From: Candidatus Delongbacteria bacterium | GTDB taxonomy: Bacteria; CAIWAD01 | Length of the DNA: 64,000 nt | Assembly (NCBI GenBank): GCA_041675285.1 | Contig: JBAYTZ010000001.1 | Coordinates: 186,001-250,000, forward strand | Direction of reading: 5' to 3' | Part shown: piece after piece, positions 58,596-64,000 of the stretch | How the letters are laid out: every line of letters begins with the position of its first letter | How positions within the stretch are numbered: the stretch's first letter is position 1 | Notes under the pieces: model-generated | Database searches by the model: none | Seen by the model: the letters and a program-made list of their open reading frames with translations, nothing else | Told to the model about the DNA's origin: nothing | Translations under genes and position numbers: made by a program

Positions 58596-59924
58596 CTACA
58601 CACGGGACTCCACCCATTTGAACTTACCACTGGGCAGCCGCGGAATCTCCTGCACTTGGGTTAGCTGGAAATGCATGGCCGGCCCGAAGACTCCTCTCAG
58701 CTTCGCCGTGATGTCTTCAAATTCGTGCTGAAGCTCTGCTGCGGGCCGGGAGGATTCCATCACGAGTTCCAACCGGTCAGGCGTATGCTGGATCAACTTG
58801 CAAGCCGAATAGCTGCTGCCTTCCTTGAACGGAAAGGTCACGCGCGCTGGGGACACGAAGTCTCCCGCTGGCGTGCACAATTGGTCTTCCAAACGGCCCT
58901 CGATGCTCTCCACCACCGGGAACAGGTGGGAAGTCCCCATGGGGTGGGGATGGAAGCCGCTGACAACGTCCGTCGTGCGATACCGCAGCAAGGGCATCAC
59001 TTCGTTCACCAGCGAACTGCCGATCAGCCGCCCCGCTTCGTCTTGCTCCACAATGGCATAGCCCGGAAGGAAGTGGTAAGACCGGCTGTGCCCAACCCAG
59101 GCGCCCAGCGCGACCCGTTCGGCTTGGCCATAATGGGCGAACAAACGGGAATGGGGGAACACACTGGCGAGCAACTCCAGCTGGCGGGGAAACACCATTT
59201 CGCTGGCCAAGAGAATGGCCAGCGGGGGTCGGAGTGTTCCCGCTTGGGTGGTCTGTTCCAGCAGACGGGCGAAGCGCTCCAGGGCAGAGGGATAGCCGTG
59301 ATAGAAGGCGTAGGAACATGCCTGGATCTGTTGAAGCAACGCCGGCATGTTGGCGGGGTTCAGACGATTGATGTTCACCCTGAGGATTCGTTCGCGCGGA
59401 AAATGGACCACCAGCTCGGGTCCGTCCACCCGGCCTCGAAACTCAATCCGCCCCATCTCGGACCGATAGCCGACCCGTTCCCACTGATGGACGATAGCCG
59501 CCATTTCAGCTCCAGCGGCGGCGGCATCCACATACAAGGTCAGGGGACTGCCATTCGTGCCGCTGGTCATGACGGCGGAAAGCCGGCCTTGAGGCACCCC
59601 TTGCAGAACCAGTCGCTTGGAGTTCGCCCGCACCAAGTCTTTGTCGATAAGCGGAAGTCGCTGGATATCATCTGGATGACGCAGGATTTGGGGCGGGGTT
59701 CCGGCTCGGTCATACAGTTCACGATAGAATGGGCTGTGCTGGTAGGCGCGTTCCGCCAGACTGCGAAATCGTTCGAACTGCCAATCGCGCAGAGCTGTTT
59801 CGCTCAACAAGGACAACTGGTGGAGCAGGCCGGAGAAGTGGCCCACGTACCGGTTGTAATTCCGGATTGAATAGGGAAGGACTTGAAGCAATTGACGAGC
59901 AGCTTGCTTCACGTTGCGTGTCAT
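58596..59924 (-). CDS. Adenylate-forming CapK/PaaK-like protein, second copy
   Basis: The ATG at 59924 has AAGGG upstream; 442 residues. The phosphate-binding loop is SAVMTSGTNGSPLTLYV (about 117-133). AHYGQAERVALGAWVG (about 268-283) is the aromatic/motif III-like block where PaaK has YG-type residues. MPLLRYRTTDVVSG and VSPARVTFPF follow, and a lysine in RLPSGKFKWVE at the C-terminus matches the adenylation-domain catalytic lysine. In polysaccharide loci the family is presumed to activate an acyl group. It is only distantly similar to the copy at 11903 and has a less GC-rich sequence, from which I infer an independent origin. Confidence 0.85.
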   Translation of the reverse strand: MTRNVKQAARQLLQVLPYSIRNYNRYVGHFSGLLHQLSLLSETALRDWQFERFRSLAERAYQHSPFYRELYDRAGTPPQILRHPDDIQRLPLIDKDLVRANSKRLVLQGVPQGRLSAVMTSGTNGSPLTLYVDAAAAGAEMAAIVHQWERVGYRSEMGRIEFRGRVDGPELVVHFPRERILRVNINRLNPANMPALLQQIQACSYAFYHGYPSALERFARLLEQTTQAGTLRPPLAILLASEMVFPRQLELLASVFPHSRLFAHYGQAERVALGAWVGHSRSYHFLPGYAIVEQDEAGRLIGSSLVNEVMPLLRYRTTDVVSGFHPHPMGTSHLFPVVESIEGRLEDQLCTPAGDFVSPARVTFPFKEGSSYSACKLIQHTPDRLELVMESSRPAAELQHEFEDITAKLRGVFGPAMHFQLTQVQEIPRLPSGKFKWVESRV

Positions 59925-60143
59925 GCAGAACCCTTGGTTGATTGGAATACGTCGCGCGCGGCCGAAACCGCTGAGTGGCCTGCAACATAGCACGAAGAGC
60001 GGGCCGCTTCCACCTATCGGCGTCTTGTCAGTGGGGATTGACGTCCTCGGGCGGTGGTGGCGGATTGATTACGGTGGACCATTTGCCGATGTTCTACGCA
60101 TGGAAGTGCTGGCGATGGCCGGCGCCGAACTTGGGAATGGGAC

Positions 60144-62300
60144 ATGAAATCTGTTGTCGTCTTATACAGCGGTCAAATCGAAGTGCGCGAGTTGCCGGCC
60201 CCAGTCCTGCAACCGGGCGAGGTCTTGGTGGAGACCGCTTGGTCGCTGATCAGCGCGGGAACGGAAACAGCCGCCCTGTCACGTTCGGAAAAAGCACCAT
60301 CCCTGTTGGAACAGGTGATCCAAAAGCCGGATCGCCTGATCAAAGGTGTGCGCAAGGTCCTGTTTGAAGGGCGACAGTCCCTGGAGGCGCAACTTGAGAC
60401 CGCGAACCATACCGCACGCCAGACGGGATATTCCCTGGCGGGTGTGGTGAGGGAAGTGGGGCCTGGTGTGACGGATCTGAAACCGGGGGATCGGGTGGCC
60501 TGTGCGGGCTCCGATTTGGCCGTTCACGCCGAATGGGTCGCTGTCCCACGTCTGTTGACATGCCTGGTGCCGGACTCGGTGGAATTGGATGTGGCCGCCA
60601 TGACCACGGTGGCTTCCATTGCCCTCCAGGGCGTGCGCCAGGCCGCCCCGCAGCTCGGGGAAGTGGTGCTGGTCAGTGGGTTGGGGTTGATCGGGATGAT
60701 CACAGCGAAATTGTTGGCTGCCAACGGCTGCACTGTGATCGGTGTGGACCCGGACGAACGCAAGCGCGAGTTCCTGGCCAAGCTGGGCCATTCACACGTC
60801 TTTGATCCGGATGATCCCGCGCTCACGGCCTGTGCGGCTTCATTGACCGGCTTCCATGGCGTGGATGCCACCTTGATCTGTGCGGCCACGAAGAACTCGG
60901 GCCCAGTAGTTCAAGCCATGGAATTGACGCGCAAGAAGGGGCGAGTTGTGGTTGTGGGGGCTGTGCCGATGGAGATTCCCCGCGCACCTTTCTACCAGAA
61001 GGAGATCGAGTTCACCATTGCCTGTTCCTACGGGCCCGGCAGGTATGATCCTGCCTATGAAAAGGAGGGGCGGGATTATCCGCTCTCTTTTGTCCGGTGG
61101 ACGGAGAACCGCAATCTCCAGGCCGTCCTGGAGCTTGAGGCCCAGGGCAAGTTGGGGTTGGGCGATCTGATTACCCATCGACACCCGCTGAGTGAGGCCC
61201 GCACGGCCTTCCGCACCCTGATGGGCGGCACCGAGCTGGCAGTGGGCGCCTTGCTTTCTTATCCAGGAAATCCATCGCCGGCCCGTGCCGTTCGGCTTGA
61301 ATCCACCCCCCGTGCCATCAAGGCACGAGGCGTGGCCGTGGTGGGTACCGGCGGCTTTGCCAAGCTGACCTATCTGAAGTACCTGAGCCAGTCCAGTGAA
61401 CTGGCTTTCGTGGCCGCCTGCAACCGCACACCCCTGTCCGCCACAAGGATCCAAGAGGCGACAAAAGTGGCCTGGTCCGGCACGGACGTGGACCAGATGC
61501 TGGGCCAGCCGGATGTCGATGCCGTGATTGTCTGTTCCCAGCATGACAGCCATGCGGAGATCGCCGCCCGGGCGCTCCGGGCCGGCAAGCATGTTTTGGT
61601 GGAAAAGCCGGCCGCCTTGACTCTGGAGGATTGCGCTCTGCTGGAGTCATTGGCCCAGGAATCGGGATTGTCGTGCAGTGTGGGGCACAACCGGCGCTAC
61701 AGCCCGCACGTCCGGCAGATCCAGCGCCAGCTGCGGGCCTTGGGGGCCCCTTTCCTGGCCACCTACCGTGTGAATGCCGGGGCGATTCCCGCCGGGCACT
61801 GGACCCAAGACCGGAACCGGGGTGGGGGCCGCTTGCGGGGCGAGCTTTGTCATTTTTTGGATACTCTGTGCTTTCTGGCCGGAGCGCCGCCCCAGCGCAT
61901 GAGCATCGAGCAACTCCCCGCGGGCGGGCCATTGTCCACCACGGACAACTGGATCGTCAACCTGGCCTTCCCGGATGGCAGCTTGGGTGCCATCCAGTAC
62001 CTGAGCATCGGCGCGAAGAGCCTGCCCAAAGAGCGGTTGGAAGTGCATCAGGGAGGAGCCAGCTTTGTGCTGGATGACTTCCTCAGCTTGAGTATTCACA
62101 AAGGTGAATCAAGTGAAGTTCACAAACTAGCCGAGCAGGACAAGGGGCAAGTGGCGCAGTTTCGCGAATGGGAGGCTCTGCTGGGCGGGCGCCGTTCCGA
62201 CCTGATGTTGGGTGCGGAAGCCCTGTGGGGCACGCGCCTGTCCATCCTGCTGGATCAGGCGGTCCAGGCAGGTCAAGCGACGGTGGAACCGGCTCTGTAA
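60144..62300 (+). CDS. Fused oxidoreductase: alcohol-dehydrogenase-like + Gfo/Idh/MocA domain (copy 2)
   Basis: The 718-residue protein has the same two-domain design as the gene at 17526. The ADH-like part (about 1-370) contains SLISAGTETAALSRSE, PGDRVACAGSDLAVHAEWVA and VVLVSGLGLIGMITAKLLAA; the Gfo/Idh part (about 390-718) has VAVVGTGGFAKLTYLKYLSQ, HVLVEKPAALT and RGELCHFLDTLCFL. Zinc-ligand cysteines expected in classical ADH are not evident. The two copies share order and many blocks such as IACSYGPGRYDP and RWTENRNLQAVLEL, so they are homologous but clearly diverged. It lies alone on the plus strand between leftward ligase and flippase genes. Substrate unknown. Confidence 0.85.
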   Translation: MKSVVVLYSGQIEVRELPAPVLQPGEVLVETAWSLISAGTETAALSRSEKAPSLLEQVIQKPDRLIKGVRKVLFEGRQSLEAQLETANHTARQTGYSLAGVVREVGPGVTDLKPGDRVACAGSDLAVHAEWVAVPRLLTCLVPDSVELDVAAMTTVASIALQGVRQAAPQLGEVVLVSGLGLIGMITAKLLAANGCTVIGVDPDERKREFLAKLGHSHVFDPDDPALTACAASLTGFHGVDATLICAATKNSGPVVQAMELTRKKGRVVVVGAVPMEIPRAPFYQKEIEFTIACSYGPGRYDPAYEKEGRDYPLSFVRWTENRNLQAVLELEAQGKLGLGDLITHRHPLSEARTAFRTLMGGTELAVGALLSYPGNPSPARAVRLESTPRAIKARGVAVVGTGGFAKLTYLKYLSQSSELAFVAACNRTPLSATRIQEATKVAWSGTDVDQMLGQPDVDAVIVCSQHDSHAEIAARALRAGKHVLVEKPAALTLEDCALLESLAQESGLSCSVGHNRRYSPHVRQIQRQLRALGAPFLATYRVNAGAIPAGHWTQDRNRGGGRLRGELCHFLDTLCFLAGAPPQRMSIEQLPAGGPLSTTDNWIVNLAFPDGSLGAIQYLSIGAKSLPKERLEVHQGGASFVLDDFLSLSIHKGESSEVHKLAEQDKGQVAQFREWEALLGGRRSDLMLGAEALWGTRLSILLDQAVQAGQATVEPAL

Positions 62301-62354
62301 ACGAGGAAGGACTCCACCCCCGGACGCCAGTCGAGCCCACGAGCCACGGATGGG

Positions 62355-63800
62355 TCAGGCAGCGAGTTTCAGTTTGCGGCGCAGGGCCAGCCAGGCCGGT
62401 GGAAAGCGGTGCCATTCCTCACGATTCCACAGCAGCACCAATCCCCCAAATCCGAGCAGCAGGGGCAGCTTGGCCCATATTCCCAAGGCCAGCGCCGGTA
62501 GCAGGGTCACCAGCACCACGCCCAGTCCAACCAGACTGAGCCCCAGTGCCGCAGCCATCGGATAAGGCATGGGGTTGTATTTCTTGACGAAGTAGTAAAA
62601 CACCAGGTTGTTCAGGATATAGGACATGAAGGTGGATAGCGCGGCGCCCAGAATTCCATAGCGGGGAATCAACAGGATGTTGAAGACCAGATTGAACAGC
62701 ATGGCGCAGGATCCCAGCACACCGGACAGTGCGCTGCGATTGACCAATTGCAACGGGATTTCGAACATCCGGTTGAGTCCGAAGGCCACAAAAGAGGCGA
62801 TCAACGCCGGGTATGCCAGATAAGCTCCGTAGTACTTGGGGTTGGTCAACACCACCAGCGCTTCGGGTATCAATGCCGAACTGCAGACGATGATCAACAG
62901 GCCGATGGATAGAAACACCCGCGTGATGCGCTTGAACATCGCCGGCAAATCCGGACTCGTTTGATATTCGAAGGCCGTGCGCGTCCAGGCGGCAATCACC
63001 GGCGAGATGACCATGAAGTTCAACCCGCCGGCGAACTTGTAAGCGATGGAATAGAGGCCGATCTGCTCGTAGGTGCTGTAGTGCTTGAGGAAGAATCGAT
63101 CACTGGAGCTGAGGATCCAGCCGGAAATGCTGGCCATGATCAAAGGCGCCCCAAAGCGCAAGATGCGCCTCAGGATTACGCGGTCGATCTGAAAGCGCAA
63201 ATCCTTGCCCAGAAACCAGATTAGCACACCGAGCTTGGGCACCAGGGAGACCAGAGCGGAGGCCAACAGGCCCAGAATGCCCCACTTGAATCCAGCGACA
63301 AACACGATGTTCAGGACCAGTGAGATCACCGTATAGCCGAGCTTGACCGTTACGTAGCGACGCGTTTCCCCTTTCAGCATCAACAGGCCACTTAGATAAT
63401 CCGTCGGCAAGGTCAGCGCCATGGTTCCGATCATCAACCGCATGTAGAGGGACGCATGCTCAAATTGAAAGAAAGCCTGCGACAGGCCGGGCGCCGCTAG
63501 CCACAATCCCAGGGATACGGGGAGAACCAGCAACATGATTCCAAACAAACCTGTATTCACTAGCACGGGACGTTCTGATTCCGGCATACTATGATAGAAG
63601 CGAAACAGCGCAGATGGGATGCCGGCAACAACCAGCAGACTGACGATGGTGATGACCACCTGCAGCATGTCCATCTTGCCGTAGTCGTCGGGGTTGATGT
63701 ATTGGACATACAACGGGACCAGGAGCATGCCCAGCACCCGTCCGCCCATGTTGGCCATGGAGAAGAGCAGGGTGTCCGTGAACACGCGCTTGAGCGACAT
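62355..63800 (-). CDS. Wzx-type oligosaccharide flippase, second copy
   Basis: The 481-residue protein has about 14 hydrophobic helices. The N-terminus, FTDTLLFSMANMGGRVLGML, is typical of Wzx/RfbX-like proteins, followed by LVPLYVQYINPDDYGKMDML. A later ASISGWILSSSDRFFLKHYS segment is also family-like. It should move undecaprenyl-linked repeat units to the periplasmic face. An AGGAC site precedes its ATG. The truncated gene upstream ends 35 bases before it and is probably cotranscribed. It is unlike the flippase at 20241 in sequence and composition, fitting a second O-antigen/exopolysaccharide system. Confidence 0.88.
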   Translation of the reverse strand: MSLKRVFTDTLLFSMANMGGRVLGMLLVPLYVQYINPDDYGKMDMLQVVITIVSLLVVAGIPSALFRFYHSMPESERPVLVNTGLFGIMLLVLPVSLGLWLAAPGLSQAFFQFEHASLYMRLMIGTMALTLPTDYLSGLLMLKGETRRYVTVKLGYTVISLVLNIVFVAGFKWGILGLLASALVSLVPKLGVLIWFLGKDLRFQIDRVILRRILRFGAPLIMASISGWILSSSDRFFLKHYSTYEQIGLYSIAYKFAGGLNFMVISPVIAAWTRTAFEYQTSPDLPAMFKRITRVFLSIGLLIIVCSSALIPEALVVLTNPKYYGAYLAYPALIASFVAFGLNRMFEIPLQLVNRSALSGVLGSCAMLFNLVFNILLIPRYGILGAALSTFMSYILNNLVFYYFVKKYNPMPYPMAAALGLSLVGLGVVLVTLLPALALGIWAKLPLLLGFGGLVLLWNREEWHRFPPAWLALRRKLKLAA

Positions 63801-63835
63801 GCGGGGTCCTTTCTTGTGGACTTCAACCGAAACCG

Positions 63836-64000
63836 TCAGAGTCTGGGACGCAAGGCAAGCTGCAAGATAGGAAGGCCCCGGTCGTAGTTTTTGGCGACAA
63901 GCTGTTGAACTGAGCGTCGGAGGCGACCGATAGTTTGAAGGCGTTCTTCGCGGACGGGCCAGTTGGCAAGCTGCCGGAAATGAGACACATTGCCTGCCCA
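63836..64000 (-). CDS. C-terminal fragment of a gene running out of the window; family not recognised
   Basis: An open frame on the minus strand continues to the window edge and ends with TGA at 63836-63838. The 54 visible residues are WAGNVSHFRQLANWPVREER, then LQTIGRLRRSVQQLVAKNYD and a leucine-rich tail. I do not recognise a family. The frame is clean and lies just upstream of the flippase on the same strand, so it is likely another gene of that polysaccharide operon. The length is too short for a product call. Confidence 0.5.
   Translation of the reverse strand, partial: WAGNVSHFRQLANWPVREERLQTIGRLRRSVQQLVAKNYDRGLPILQLALRPRL

Overview
The window is about two-thirds G+C over most of its length, densely packed with genes, and reads like the chromosome of a diderm (Gram-negative-type) bacterium. 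Evidence for an outer membrane includes a WecA-type initiating transferase, two Wzx-type flippases, an O-antigen ligase/polymerase, a Wzi-like barrel, HflK/HflC, and a secreted protein with a FlgD-like/T9SS-type C-terminal sorting tail. That tail on a 'choice-of-anchor V' haem-motif protein, together with high G+C, is typical of uncultured FCB-related phyla (Eisenbacteria-, Krumholzibacteriota- or Delongbacteria-like). This affiliation is an inference and cannot be fixed from the window. TGA is an ordinary stop codon throughout, with one exception (below).

Layout. (1) 1-26.2 kb is a large extracellular polysaccharide/O-antigen locus. It holds the end of an L-2-hydroxyglutarate oxidase-like gene, then wecA-like, wzi-like and wzy/waaL-like genes (+). 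A leftward operon follows (GT, heparinase II/III, GT, CapA, acyltransferase, GT, CapK-like ligase). From a shared intergenic promoter region near 13.3 kb a rightward operon departs (GT, two GNAT-fold proteins, deacetylase-like protein, a fused ADH/Gfo-Idh oxidoreductase, acyltransferase). Next come Wzx, a GT, and an aminotransferase/dehydrogenase/acetyltransferase trio that fits synthesis of a diacetamido-uronic acid such as UDP-GlcNAc(3NAc)A. (2) 26.2-27.1 kb is a gene-free island of interspersed repeats and hairpins. (3) 27-42 kb is housekeeping: a beta-CASP nuclease-like protein, a MATE transporter, a nitrilase-family hydrolase, RNA-modification enzymes, hflKC, a complete pyruvate (or branched-chain 2-oxoacid) dehydrogenase operon, a QueD-like protein, a DUF302 protein and a DHOD-like protein. 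(4) 42.1-51 kb holds the haem-motif surface protein, a small HesB/IscA-like selenoprotein gene with an in-frame TGA, and a leftward operon of ychF, a DUF885-like gene, two half-ABC exporters and a TauE/SafE permease. (5) 51-64 kb is a second polysaccharide region: a deacetylase, PlsC, the capE-capF-capG trio for UDP-N-acetyl-L-fucosamine, wecB, a UDP-glucuronate-epimerase-like gene, then a visibly less GC-rich block (from about 58.5 kb) with a second CapK-like ligase, a second fused oxidoreductase and a second flippase.

The most notable observation is the HesB-like selenoprotein at 43292-43576. Its in-frame UGA sits exactly at the family's first conserved cysteine, and a hairpin resembling a bacterial SECIS element follows. 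Other points of interest are two parallel copies of the ligase/fused-oxidoreductase/flippase set, several dispersed CACAGAG repeat elements, an orphan intrinsic terminator that may mark a small RNA, and family members with altered active-site or cofactor motifs (QueD-like, dihydrolipoyl dehydrogenase). No tRNA, rRNA, CRISPR array or insertion sequence was seen.
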